Of a stretch of DNA of 64,000 bases, positions 51,779 through 62,222 are shown piece by piece; within the stretch, counting starts at the first letter, position 1, and each line of letters starts with the position of its first letter. Origin of the DNA: Symbiodinium natans (taxonomy: Eukaryota > Sar > Dinophyceae > Suessiales > Symbiodiniaceae). The notes beneath the pieces are model-generated. The model was given only the letters and a program-made list of their open reading frames with translations, did not search any database and had not been told where the DNA came from. Location: the NCBI GenBank assembly GCA_905221605.1, contig CAJNDS010002419.1, positions 119,650 to 183,649 on the forward strand. The letters run 5' to 3'. Both the position numbers and the translations under genes were made by a program.

Positions 51779-54700
51779 TTGTTTGTCGAGTTTAAAAGGT
51801 GTTCCGTTGGAGAAAAGGATCGGAAGGTCTTTAGAGTGAGGCCGCGCAGGAAGGGCTGCAGTGTTAGGATCTTCTGTGGGGACCACTGGGTCCGAGTGCC
51901 TAGCTATAAGCAGTTTGTCTTGCGTAGGAAGGCCCCAAAACCCCAAACACGTACACGTTGCATGTTGAGCATGTTGTTTTGCAAGGCTTGCAGTGTGCTT
52001 GGGAGTGTTTGTGCTTGGCTTGGTGTGCTTGATCTTGTTGAAGAGGGCAATGATGAGAGCCCGCCGGCGAGCAGTCCATTAGTGTGTCATCTGCGGATGA
52101 TGCACAGAGGACTGCCAGTGCCGGGACAAGGGACTAAAGCTGAGCCCTTTGATTTGGAAGCTCCTCGTGGTGGGGAGCCCGGGTCTTCGTCTTCAAGGGT
52201 CCCCGAAGGGGTTCCGTCACCGTCAAGTCCCGATTACGAGCCTTCTGAGGTTTCTGAAAGACCCCCCAAGCCTCCAGAGAATCCACCGGAACCACCGGAC
52301 AGTGGAGAAGAAGGATCTTTTAGGATTCCGTTGTCCTCAACCGCCTTGTATCATCATCGTGCTCAAGGCCATTTCCCTTATGATTCCAACTGTGACTCAT
52401 GCTGTTCGTCGAAGGGTCGTGTCCCCGCGCGTCGCTTGCGTCGCCGTCTGCAAAAAGAGAATCAGACTGTTGGTCTTGATTTTTTCTTTTTCGGCAAGCT
52501 AAGAGTCCTGTTGATGACGCACCTGGGTTCCAGGTATGCTGTCAGTCTGCCCGCACCGAACCTCGAAGATCCACAATTGCTTGCCAACATCAACAGAGTG
52601 CTGCGTGAGATGGGACTGGTAGGCAAAGCCGTGACGTTTCGAATGGATCAAGAAGGATCTATTATTGCTTTGGCTGAAAGACTGAGTAGGTCCCGAAACT
52701 GCCCCCACAGCGCAACCATTGTTGATGTGGTTCCAGGGTACAGGCCACAAGCCAAAGGTTCGATAGAACGACAAGTCGAATCGGTACGCCAAGGCTTCTG
52801 GGCTGTGTGGTTGGACTTGGAGCGCCAAATTGCTCTAAAGAAGTTCCCTGGTCAAGATGCAGAGCTGGGAAAGTACCAGCTTCCCTTAGGGGGTCTCTTG
52901 TGGCAAGCCTGTGTGTTCTATGTGTCGAGGTGTTACAATCTGTGGTCCTCGAGCCACGGTGACTCCACCACCAGCATTGATTTGCTGCACGAGGAAATAC
53001 TTCACCGAACTAGAACGCTTCCCTTTGGTTGTGTGGTTCAGGCAAAAGTTAGCAAGTCGAAGGCGCATCTTGCTAAATACAGGGGAGCGAAAACAGTCAA
53101 GGCTGTTTACTTAGGACCCGTGAACGCACGAGGTGGAGGGATCTTCGCAGCCCCTTTTGGTAGTACGGAGATTGACGTATTTCCGACCGGAAGAATCATT
53201 GATGGAGCGTGCGAGGTGGGAACTGTCGAAGGCCTCGCTGTTGCGCAGTCTTTGGTTCTTGATGGTAAAGACCCAGAACGGCCTGTCTTGTATGAACCCG
53301 AAGGTGTTGATGATGGGAATGGTCCTGAAGATGAAGTCATGGAAGGTGGTGTTGGTCCTTTAAATGAAGAAGACGAAGAGATGATTGCTGACGATACCTA
53401 TGCTCCCGTAAGTGCCCCGGCGGAAGAAGGTGAGGCAGGGATCCTGCCTGATGAGGGGGAAAACATGGAGGACATGGAGATTGATTGGCTTTCGAATCAC
53501 CTCTTGGAGTCTTTGTACCAAGGACCTGACCTTCGAGCTACCTCACAGGAGGTGGCTGACTCGTTTACCTTGAAATTCGGAGGAAGTAGGGTCAAGTGTC
53601 AGGTACCACGAAATGCGGTCTCTGAAACATCCGGAGAACAGTTGGATCCGAGCCTTTTGTATGCCTCAATGAAGTTGGAACTAGAGGAACTCGAGTCGTT
53701 CGGAGTAGGAAAGGTGATCTCTGAAGATGAGGCCCGGAAGTCCGCACGTGAGAGCGGCAGGCGGGTACTTACCAGTCGGTGGGTCAACACGGTCAAGCGT
53801 AAAGGGCTGTACCGGTCACGTCTGGTAGTAAGAGATTATGCTTCGATGGGAGGCACGACCTTGTCTGAAGGTATCTACAGCCCGACTACGAGTTTGGAGG
53901 GATTGCGGCTTCTGTTGGCACTGCTTTGTCGAAGAGGTTCAGTGTTGAGCTGTGACGTGAGCGTTGCTTTTATGCATGCAGCAGTGTCAAGGCCTGAGTA
54001 CGTAGAGCTTCCGAGTAACGTAAGTATTGCGGACTCTAAAATCCCTCAAAAGGCCGGAAATAAGAAGGTGTATCTTCGATTACACAAAGCCATGAACGGA
54101 CTGAGATCAGCACCGCTTTCTTGGTATAAGGAGCTGAGTTCGCACTTGGAGCAGAGCGGATTCAGTCCGAGCTTGGACCCGACGATATACCGCAGGAAGA
54201 CCTCCAAGGGTCTGACGCTGGTCCTCTTTTATGTTGACGATTTGTTAATCTACTCTGAGGACCCCTCCGAAGGGAAGAAGGTTTTCGAAGATCTACAGAA
54301 ACGCTACAAGCTGAAACTGACTGGTGAGCTTCATGAGAATTGTGCGGGAGAAGTATCCTTTCTAGGACGGCGAATCTTCAGGAATAAGGGAGAGAAGCGA
54401 GTCTATTTTGGACTGGACGCTAAGTATTTGGATTCCTGCTGTGAAGAGTATGGGATAACCAAACCGAACCCCAAGCTTCCGTCATTGGAGAAGCGGTACT
54501 CTGACCTCATTAAGAAAGGCCAAACCGAAAAGATCAGTCCAGCTGCTCACGAGAAGTACCGTAGAACCTTAGGGCGTCTAGCATGGGCTGCCCTCTCCAG
54601 ACCAGATTTGCAGTTCTGCTGCGGATTTTTGGGGCGTCATCAGTCGACCCCTGACGAGGCAGCTGAAACATGCGTGAGGGATGTTCTCAAATGGGTCAAA

Positions 54701-56050
54701 GGTCTTCCGCATAAGGTTCAGGTGTTTCCGTCGACTCGGGAGATCCTGGAAGACGATGCGGATCCCCAAGCGGTATCGTGCTTTACGGACGCAAGCTGGA
54801 GCCTGAATTCTGTTAGTGGTGGTGTGATTACTTGGGAAAACTGCTGTTTAAAGACGTTCAGCAGGAAGCAGTCCACCACAGCCCTTTCGAGCGCCGAGAG
54901 TGAGCTTGCGGCGCTTACTGAGATAGCCAGGGAAGGTTTGTACATTGCTCTCTTGACGGAGACCATCTTGGAGGGCATCCCGAAGGACCGGGAAACGGGG
55001 TACTACCTTCTTAAGGGGTATTCGGACTCTGAAAGCGCTGTGTCCATTTCCAAAATGGGGACATTGTTGAGGAAGGTCCGCCATATTGAGTTAAGAGCCG
55101 CTTTTCTCCAGGAACTTGTCCAGCTTGGAAGATTCACGATTGAGCACATACCAGGTGCTGTCAACCCGGCAGATGCTCTAACAAAAAGCCCAACTAACGA
55201 CAGTTTGGTCAGCTTGTGCGAGGCTTGTGGCCTCATTCCGGAACCAGTCCATTGGAAAGAGAAAAATTCCGGAACCAGCGTTTCTGTCACGTTTAAAGAG
55301 CCCAATAAACCAGCAGATGAAGTCTGCGAACTGAACGTCCCTGTTTCTTGGCGAGCCGCAGCAGAGAAGGTAGCAAGGAACCAGGCTTCTTATGTTGTGG
55401 TTGAGCTCTGCTGTGAAGAAGGAAGCTCTTTGTCAAAAGCTTGCTCGAAGAATCCTCGTATCGCGTATTTTGGAGTGACGAAGCAAGTGGATCTGTTAAG
55501 TGAAAACGGATACCAGCTTCTCAAAGAAGTCTTTAGCGTGTTACTTCAGGAAGGGGTGAAGGTGTATGCGCACTTGTCTACGCCGTGTTCGGCTGGGTGC
55601 GGACTTCGTCATTTGAGATTTCGAAAAGGTGGACAGTCCTACGCCAGGTGGCGGGAGTCTCTTTTGGTCCACAAGAGGTCTTGGCGAAGGATTTGGAACC
55701 TTCTCCGTCCGTACGCGAACTGTCCGCGTCTTCTTCTTTCTCACGAGTGGCCAGCTAGGTCTGACTTGTGGAATGAAACGGTCTTTAGGTCTGTAAGTCA
55801 ACGTCTTGGTCTTGCGAAGGGATGTGTCGTCGATCGCTGTTGCTTCGAAAAGGGTTCTGAAAGAGCCTGGAAGAGATGGTGGTTTTGTAGTAACTCTTCG
55901 AATTTCATCAACAGTATGGCTAGGAACCGCTGTGATGAGAGCCACCAACACATCCACCTTCAGCTCCCGGCGTCAGGTGTGTACCCTGAGCTGTTAGGAG
56001 AAGAAATGCTGAAGGGTGCGAGACGAGCTATGGAAGAAGACAGGACTTGA
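51779..56050 (+). CDS. Integrase-RT-RNaseH polyprotein with methyltransferase-like C-terminus (element 2)
   Basis: 1423 open codons from a TTG; no ATG start is obvious, consistent with former fusion or shifting from an upstream frame. Order: spacer-derived N-terminus; Pro-rich linker; HHCC motif (HHRAQGHFPYDSNCDSCC, about 191-208); integrase D234, D290, E330; reverse transcriptase D726 and YVDD 818-821; RNase H with TDASW at D1004, a SAESEL Glu and a SDSES Asp. After RNase H (about 1190 on) comes VVVELCCEEGSSLSKA (E1209), STPCSAGCGLRHLRF (C1270) and a HEWP (1322-1325), suggesting a Rossmann-type methyltransferase with a Pro-Cys motif as in cytosine-5 enzymes. The frame has no stop. Polypurine tract and 3-prime LTR follow within 30 bases. 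Confidence 0.9.
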   Translation: MFVEFKRCSVGEKDRKVFRVRPRRKGCSVRIFCGDHWVRVPSYKQFVLRRKAPKPQTRTRCMLSMLFCKACSVLGSVCAWLGVLDLVEEGNDESPPASSPLVCHLRMMHRGLPVPGQGTKAEPFDLEAPRGGEPGSSSSRVPEGVPSPSSPDYEPSEVSERPPKPPENPPEPPDSGEEGSFRIPLSSTALYHHRAQGHFPYDSNCDSCCSSKGRVPARRLRRRLQKENQTVGLDFFFFGKLRVLLMTHLGSRYAVSLPAPNLEDPQLLANINRVLREMGLVGKAVTFRMDQEGSIIALAERLSRSRNCPHSATIVDVVPGYRPQAKGSIERQVESVRQGFWAVWLDLERQIALKKFPGQDAELGKYQLPLGGLLWQACVFYVSRCYNLWSSSHGDSTTSIDLLHEEILHRTRTLPFGCVVQAKVSKSKAHLAKYRGAKTVKAVYLGPVNARGGGIFAAPFGSTEIDVFPTGRIIDGACEVGTVEGLAVAQSLVLDGKDPERPVLYEPEGVDDGNGPEDEVMEGGVGPLNEEDEEMIADDTYAPVSAPAEEGEAGILPDEGENMEDMEIDWLSNHLLESLYQGPDLRATSQEVADSFTLKFGGSRVKCQVPRNAVSETSGEQLDPSLLYASMKLELEELESFGVGKVISEDEARKSARESGRRVLTSRWVNTVKRKGLYRSRLVVRDYASMGGTTLSEGIYSPTTSLEGLRLLLALLCRRGSVLSCDVSVAFMHAAVSRPEYVELPSNVSIADSKIPQKAGNKKVYLRLHKAMNGLRSAPLSWYKELSSHLEQSGFSPSLDPTIYRRKTSKGLTLVLFYVDDLLIYSEDPSEGKKVFEDLQKRYKLKLTGELHENCAGEVSFLGRRIFRNKGEKRVYFGLDAKYLDSCCEEYGITKPNPKLPSLEKRYSDLIKKGQTEKISPAAHEKYRRTLGRLAWAALSRPDLQFCCGFLGRHQSTPDEAAETCVRDVLKWVKGLPHKVQVFPSTREILEDDADPQAVSCFTDASWSLNSVSGGVITWENCCLKTFSRKQSTTALSSAESELAALTEIAREGLYIALLTETILEGIPKDRETGYYLLKGYSDSESAVSISKMGTLLRKVRHIELRAAFLQELVQLGRFTIEHIPGAVNPADALTKSPTNDSLVSLCEACGLIPEPVHWKEKNSGTSVSVTFKEPNKPADEVCELNVPVSWRAAAEKVARNQASYVVVELCCEEGSSLSKACSKNPRIAYFGVTKQVDLLSENGYQLLKEVFSVLLQEGVKVYAHLSTPCSAGCGLRHLRFRKGGQSYARWRESLLVHKRSWRRIWNLLRPYANCPRLLLSHEWPARSDLWNETVFRSVSQRLGLAKGCVVDRCCFEKGSERAWKRWWFCSNSSNFINSMARNRCDESHQHIHLQLPASGVYPELLGEEMLKGARRAMEEDRT

Positions 56051-56071
56051 GGACGCAACTGTTGCAGGCAT

Positions 56072-56078
56072 GAGGGGG
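56072..56078 (+). other. Polypurine tract of element 2
   Basis: GAGGGGG ends directly at the 3-prime LTR start (56079). Element 1 has a similar G-run before its right LTR. Confidence 0.85.
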
Positions 56079-56630
56079 TGTGAAAGTTTTTAACTTCCTT
56101 GTGAGTGCCTTTACAGTTGACAGGATGTCTTGCACATGTGACATGAACCACGAGTTTGCATTGCGTGAGTTGAGAACTGTGCTTGAACCGTTTGTTTTGT
56201 GTTAGCAGAAACAGGCATGGACATAGCATGTTTGGAGCTTGGCTTGAAAGTGTTTCTTGCTTTGAGCTTAACGTGAGACGCTTGGAGTGTGCATGATGAG
56301 CAGAGAAGCACTCGAGATGCTTTCGGAGCATCCTTGAAGAAGTGCGTGTTGCTCTGAGTTTGCTCTTCAAACCTTGGCCGCCGACCCTCGCTTCGCTCGT
56401 GTCGTCGTACTGAGGTTCGAGCAGAGTGGCTGTGCACTTGTATGCTTGTTTTGCTGAAGCACGGAAGTCCTGAGAAGCATTAGGACGTTTGCATGTGTTC
56501 CTCCTTTGTTTAACAAAGTTGAGATGGAATTCACGAAAGTGAAGCTGCGCTGACTCTGCGAGAGACTTGCCGAACACCTCTGGTGTTTTGGCTCAAGCGT
56601 GGAGTGAAAAAGAGCTCTGCGTTTTTCACA
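56079..56630 (+). repeat. 3-prime LTR of element 2
   Basis: 552 bp, same as the 5-prime LTR except for G to C within CTCTT(G/C)AAACC and an extra A in CACGGA(A)GTCC. Followed by the ATTGT duplication (56631-56635). Confidence 0.96.
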
Positions 56631-56635
56631 ATTGT

Positions 56636-57540
56636 ACAATTCAGAGAACAAAAAACCAACAATTTTAAATTAAAGAATTCTGACTTTTGGCTTTGAGAAA
56701 TTGAGAATTTTTTCAGTTGGATTTTTGGGGTAAGATTTGGATGATTCTCTGTCTTCCACAGTGGATCTTGCAACAATAATAAGATTTTTGTAGTTAGATG
56801 GGGTCAGAGTTTTTGGAGTCTTGGAGTCAGAGTTTTTGGGTTAAATTTTTGAAGTCAGAGTTTTAAAGTTAGAGTTTTGAGAGTTTTGAGTTAGAGTTTT
56901 TTTGGTTTTTTTGGGTTTGGAGTTGTAGTTAGGTTTTGGGGTCAGAGTTTCGGAGTTGGAGTTTTAAGCTCTAACCCAAAACTCTGTCTCCAAACTCAAA
57001 CTCCACTGAAAAACGAGCTGCTCTAACTTCAAAACTCTGACTCTCAGAATTAGAGTTTTCGAAGTTAGAGTTTCAAGTTAGAGTTTTGGGGTTAGAGTTT
57101 TTGGTTAGAGTTCGAGTTTTGGGGCAGAGTTTTGGGTTAGTTTTTGGGGCTTGAGTTTTGGAGCAGAGTTTTGGGTCAGAGTTTTGGGGTTAGAGTTTTA
57201 GGGTCAAAGTTTTCGGGTGGGAGTGTTTTGGGGCAGAGTTTTGGGTCAGAGTTTTGGGTTAGAGTTTTGGAAGTTAGAGTTTTGGGTCAGAGTTTCGGGG
57301 TCAGTTTTGGGTTAGAGAGTTTTGGGTCAGAGTTTTGGAGTCAGTTTTAAAAAACAAAATTGGAGTCGGCTTCAATTTCAGTAAAGTTTGGATGGAGTTC
57401 GGAGTTAGATTTGGGATTTTGGAGTGGATTTGGGGTCAGAGTTTGGGGTTTGAAGCTCAGATTTAAAGTTTCAGGATCAGAGTTGCAGAGTTGGAGTCTT
57501 TGAAACCAGAGTTTGGAGTCAGAGCTGCGGTGACGCCAAA
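56636..57540. repeat. GAGTTTTGGGTCAGAG degenerate repeat
   Basis: From about 56780, AGAGTTTTGGGGTTAGAGTT-like units dominate the plus strand. A short stretch (56965-57050) carries the complement (AAAACTCTGACTC). Element 2 inserted beside this array. No gene. Confidence 0.85.
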
Positions 57541-57559
57541 TTGAGATAACCGTGCCAGA

Positions 57560-58615
57560 GTGCCAATGAGTTTTCGCAGAGAAACAATGGGTTTTGGGAG
57601 GGTTGAGAAAATTCGCACAGAGAAGCAGGGGGGTTTTGGAAGACCAGAAATCGTGTCACTCACACAGCAAAGCGGATTTGAACTGTGCTTCTACGAGAAT
57701 TTTCGCACAGAAAAGCAGCGGTTTTTGGGGGGATTGTGCTTCTATGAGAAGTTTCGCACAGAAACGGGATGGATTTTTTGGGGAATTGTGCTTTTATGAG
57801 AATTTTCGCACAGAGAAGCATCGGAGTTGGGGAGACGTGCTTCTATGAGATTTTTCGCACAAACGGGGGTTTTGGGGGACTCTATGGGAAGTTTCGCACA
57901 GACAAGCAGGTTTTGGGGGACTGTGCTTTTCTGAGAATTTTAGCACAGAGAAGCAGCGGGGTTTCGGGGGACTGTGCTCCATGAGAAGTTTCGCAGAGAA
58001 GCAAGCGGGATTTTGGGGGGACTGTGCTTCTATGAGGTGTTTCGCACAGAAAAGCAGCGGGGTTTTGGGGGGACTGTGTTTCTATGAGAAGTTTTCGCGC
58101 AGAGAAGCAAGCGGGATTTTGGGGGAACTGTGCTTCTATGAGATTTTTCGCGCAGAGAAGCAGCGGGATTTTGGGGTGACTGTGCTTCCATGAGAAGTTT
58201 CGCACAGAGAAGCAGGCGGGGTTTTGGGGGAACTGTGCTTCTATGAGAAGTTTTCGCGCAGAGAAGCAAGCGGGATTTTGGGGGAACTGTGCTTCTATGA
58301 GATTTTTCGCGCAGAGATGCAGCGGGATTTTGGGGTGACTGTGCTTCCATGAGAAGTTTCGCACAGAGAAGCAGGCGGGGTTTTGGGGGAACTGTGCTTC
58401 TATGAGAAGTTTTCGCACAGAGAAGCCAGCGGGATTATGGGGGAACTGTGCTTCTATGAGAATTTTCGCACAGAGATGCAGCGGGATTTTGGGGTGACTG
58501 TGCTTCCATGAGAAGTTTCGCGCAGAAAAGCAGGCGGGGTTTTGGGGTGACTGTGCTTCTATGAAAATTTTCGCACAGAGAAGCAGCGGGGTTTTGGGGG
58601 GACTGAGCTTCTATT
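57560..58615. repeat. 52-54 bp satellite with higher-order structure
   Basis: Units of TTCGC(A/G)CAGAGAAGCA(G)GCGGG-GTTTTGGGGG-CTGTGCTTCTATGAGAA repeat about 19 times. From about 58096 a three-unit higher-order repeat of 159 bp is visible (58096, 58255, partly 58415). Because 159 is divisible by three, the minus strand has an open frame of 178 codons (57882-58418) made of 17-18-residue repeats (LIEAQFPQNPACFS-like). I treat this as a by-product of the repeat. Confidence 0.9.
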
Positions 58616-58731
58616 GCATTTGCGTTTGTGTTTGGCTTTTGGTGAGTTTTTTGGCTTGCATTTGGCTTGTATTTGCGGGATTTTCTTGCTCTTGGACTTG
58701 AGATAGACGGAAAGCAGTGAGTCAATCCGGC

Positions 58732-59980
58732 ATGCCTCCAAAACAAGAGCAAGTGTGGTACTTCGATTCGTTGCTGCCAGTACAACCACGCGAAGGATTG
58801 TTGGAATGCTGTAAGAGGTGGAGCGAAAAGGAAAAGGAAGCCAAACTTCGCTTCGTATCTTCTCAATTGAAGAAGAAGACGACGCAGATTGGTTACTGTC
58901 ACAGGCACGAAGCATGCTCCATGAAGTTCCGGTTTTCCTTGGTGAGCAACAAGGAAGAAGGCAGTTTGGCAACAAAAAAAACTTTGTTGTTGTTTGGGAA
59001 GTCGGTCTCAAAATTCTTGGGAAGCGATGTCGGAGAGTGCTAAGGTTCCGCACTTCCACCAGACTTGCTTGATTTGGATGAGGAAGTCTTTTACTTGCGT
59101 GTTGAAAGATCCGTTCGGGAGGGTCGCAAGCACGACGGGAAGGTCATTGCAGAGGTCGAGCAGCATTTGAATAAGCACCAGTTTGGACGCCACCTTCCAG
59201 CAAAACAGGCGAAGAAGGCTATGACAGAGCTGGGAATTCCCGCGGAGCACATTCCAAGTGATCGAGCTTTAGATGGTGTCAGACACCGACATTTGGAAGA
59301 GGCCAAATCCTATGACGGCAAGTTTGTTTCCACATTTCGAGCTTTTTGCCAGAACCCACCCTTGCCAGTCGCTGTGCTTCACACGGAAGAGACACCTCTG
59401 GTTTCAGAAGAAACGGTTCGGGTCTTGTTTTACGAGCAAGAGAACTTGGATGCCGTGATTGCCTACCTTGGCACACAGGATCGGTGTGTGCTCGTCATGG
59501 ATGCCACATTCAAGACCAATGTGCAGGATCTTGTGTTAGCTAGCCTCGGACTGGTCGTCTTGCACCAGGTTGGCGGAGTGGTGCGCAATCGATTCTGGCC
59601 GGTAGTTTGTGCTGTGTGTGACAAGGAAGATGAACCGTGTTATGCACTCTTATGTCGATCTTTCCAGAAGCTATTGGAAGCTTCGGGTTTGGATTGGAAG
59701 AAACTGGTGACGAATGTGGTCATGGATGGTGCAGGCGGTGCCATCAATGCGACAAGTGCATGCTTTCCAGACGCTACTTTGCACCGGGACTTAGAACACA
59801 TAAAGAAAGACGTCAAGCGCACAGGGACAAAAAAAAAAAGTTGACTCAGAGTTGACACTGGAGATAACGGAAATCATCCAGTTCAGCGCGAAAATCGCAC
59901 ATCCATTACAGTTCCATGTCATCTGGGAAGACACGTTGCGAAGGCTGCGTGACCCCGAAGACTGGAATCAGGACAGCGCG

Positions 59981-60077
<97 letters not shown>

Positions 60078-61164
60078 TGTGTGTGTTTGACATGGTTTCG
60101 ATCTCTTGAGCTGGCTTCATAGACTATTTTTTTCGATCTTGATAGCGCTGGGTTGATAGACCAGAAGGCTGCTGCTGGGAAAGCTGCCTTGGGGTAACGC
60201 AGCGGAGCTTGTAGGTTTGTTTGAGGAGAAATTCGCGGATTACTTGGAGAAGTGGGTCTTGCAGAAGAAAGGCTTGTGGTGGAGCGCAGATTGGCAGAGT
60301 GGTCTCGGTCAAGTGTGCCCGGGTTACGGCACTTATGTGTCGAATTCCCAAGAGCGGGCTTGGCGTTCGATCAAAGGTCTTTTCAAGAAAGGCTTCCGAC
60401 ACCAGGATGTCAGCCAATTGGTGCGTGAAACAGCCGTGACCCTGCAGACTCTGGTGCACGGAGGACAGTATGCCAAAGCATGCTTTCAGATCGAGGAGCC
60501 TCCTGAGTCACTTGCGTACAGTGCGAAAAGGTTAAAGTCCGAGCAAGATGATGAAGGAACCCAATCCCACCGGCTCACGTTGGACTTGATGCAGCAGTGG
60601 CGAGATAAGGAAGGCATGCGGCATGTGTTGTGTTCCTAAAAGCAGTGTTGGTGCTTGGTTAAAACAGTGCAGTAGTGTATGCCGCAAGGTGACGCAAACA
60701 CCTTTCTCAAGTACGAGACTGCGGGCCGCATCATGGTAGACTGTCGGACGGTGGACATTACTTCAGTCATCGTTATGCCAAAGTACAAATTGGAGTATGC
60801 CAAGAACAAGAAAAGGGACATGGTGCAGCGGTTGGACTTGGCACTTTGTTCTTTGTATGAAGATGGTGAAGCTGCTTTTCGCACTGCTTTGGGAAACCCA
60901 AGGCAGTGGTCCTTTTCCATGCATAAAAAATTGTTCTACAAGTACACTGTGATGTATGTGCTTAGCACGGGCCGTGTCGTGGATGAACATCCACATTTTG
61001 TGCACAGTAGCTGCAGCGAGCAGGCTTTCTTTTACAAATCCGTGTTAGGCAGCTTGAATCTGCACCCCATTGCAAGGGGCCCCAAGATTCTCAAAGCCAG
61101 GCGTCCACGGCGGGACAGGCGAACCGAGGAGTTTCGCAAAAAAATGCGTACTCCTTCGCCTTGA
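58732..61164 (+). pseudogene. Mutator-like (MULE) DDE transposase gene, decayed
   Basis: ATG at 58732 opens MPPKQEQVWYFDSLLPVQPR and a possible Cys/His zinc motif (YCHRHEACSMKFRF). An in-frame TAA lies at 59041. The same frame then continues to 59841 with VLVMDATFKTN (Asp codon 59500) and VVMDGAGGAINATSACFPDA (Asp codon 59725) followed by LHRDLEHIKKDVKR. These fit the first two acidic residues and downstream His of MULE-type DDE transposases. An A-run near 59830 shifts frame, a (TG)n tract interrupts at 59983-60076, and 60217-60639 carries YVSNSQERAWRSIKG (Glu codon 60352), a good candidate for the third acidic residue. A further open part (60679-61164) may be the C-terminus. No terminal inverted repeats were found. 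Confidence 0.55.
59983..60090 (+). repeat. (TG)n microsatellite inside transposase remnant
   Basis: About 47 TG dinucleotides with one TC interruption near the end. Length probably varies between alleles. It produces Cys-Val frames that are not real protein. Confidence 0.97.
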
Positions 61165-61425
61165 TCCTGCAACACGTTCATGGTTTGAGGAGCCGATTGT
61201 TTTCTGTGTTTGTGGCTTTTGGACATGTGCTTTGACGGATAGGAAAAAGTGCGGAAATTTGATACCCTTGTTTACGGCTGCGGGATGATTTGGGACGCTG
61301 TGTTATTGCGATAGTCAGATGTCTTTATTTTGATGCAATCAGAAGTCAGATGTTTTTATTTCGGTGCAAGCAAAAGCTGCGGAATGCCAAGACGTGAGTG
61401 CCTGAAGCCTTCGGGTTGAGGGTTT
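61165..61425. other. Unassigned sequence with short duplication
   Basis: GTCAGATGT(C/T)TTTATTT occurs at 61314 and 61345 in two copies of about 31 bp. No gene is seen. Confidence 0.5.
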
Positions 61426-61435
61426 AGGGTTTTGG

Positions 61436-62222
61436 TTTAGGGTTGCCAGTGAAGGGCCTCTAAGGGCCTCTAAGGGTCTCTGAGGGCAGGCAGTGAAGGG
61501 CAGTGAAGGGCAGTGAAGGGCCTCTGAGACCCTTTATGAAGGGCCTCTAAGGGTCTTTGGGCTGAGGGCAGGGAAGAGTGAAGGGCCTTTAAGGGCTTTT
61601 AAGGGTCTTTAGGCTGAGGGCAGTGAAGGGCCTCTAAGGGTCTCTGGGCTGCGTTCTGGGCTGAGGGCAGTGAAGGGCAGGGAAGGGCAGTGAAGGGCCT
61701 CTAAGGGCTTTTAGGGGCCAGTGAAGGGCAGTGAAGGGCCTCTAAGGATCTCTGGTGAGGGCAGTGAGGGGCAGTGAGGGGCAGTGAAGGGCAGTGAAGG
61801 GCCTCTAAGGGTCTCTGGGCTGGGGGCAGTGAAGGGCAGGGAAGGGCAGTGAAGGGCCTCTAAGGGCTTTTAAGGGTCTTTCGGGGGCAGTGAAGGGCAG
61901 TGAAGGGCCTCTAAGGGTCTCTGCAGTGAAGGGCAGGGAAGGGCAGTGAAGGGCCTCTAAGGGCTTTTAAGGGTCTCTAGGGGGCAGTGAAGGGCAGTGA
62001 AGGGCCTCTAAGGGTCTCTGGGCTGAGGGCAGTGAAGGGCAGGGAAGGGCAGTGAAGGGCCTCTAAGGGCTCTAAGGGCGGGCAGTCAAGGGCAGTGAAG
62101 GGCCTCTAAGGGTCTTTGGGCTGAGGGCAGTGAAGGGCAGTGAAGGGCCTCTAAGGGCCTCTAAGGACCTTTGGGCGGGCAGTGAAGGGCAGTGAAGGGC
62201 TTCTAAGGGTCTCTGGGCTGGT
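61436..62222 (+). repeat. GGGCAGTGAAGGGCCTCTAA minisatellite
   Basis: A compound repeat built from GGGCAGTGAA, GGGCCTCTAA, GGGCTTTTAA and GGGTCTCTGGGCTGA in varying order. GGG-phased decamers dominate. It is bounded on both sides by telomere-type repeat (61421-61444 and 62220 onward). Confidence 0.92.

Larger units (their letters stand above)
46466..56630 (+). mobile_element. Ty1/copia-like LTR retrotransposon, element 2 (structurally complete)
   Basis: LTRs of 551 bp (46466-47016) and 552 bp (56079-56630) begin TGTGAAA and end TTTCACA, a perfect 7-bp inverted terminus. They differ by one substitution and one single-base indel. ATTGT is duplicated at both ends. TGGTAGCGGAGC directly follows the 5-prime LTR and GAGGGGG directly precedes the 3-prime LTR. 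The interior encodes Gag, protease, an extra ORF, then integrase, RT, RNase H and a methyltransferase-like domain. LTR identity indicates recent insertion, yet Gag has an in-frame stop and several frame breaks occur, so the copy is probably non-autonomous unless these are sequencing errors. Confidence 0.96.

Noticed and set aside
57144-58418. Repetitive ORFs in the satellite as a repeat-protein gene
   Set aside because: The frame is explained by the 159-bp higher-order unit, there is no start context or unique flank, and the neighbouring repeat has the same character.
59852-60122. Cys-Val repeat ORFs
   Set aside because: Products of the (TG)n microsatellite.
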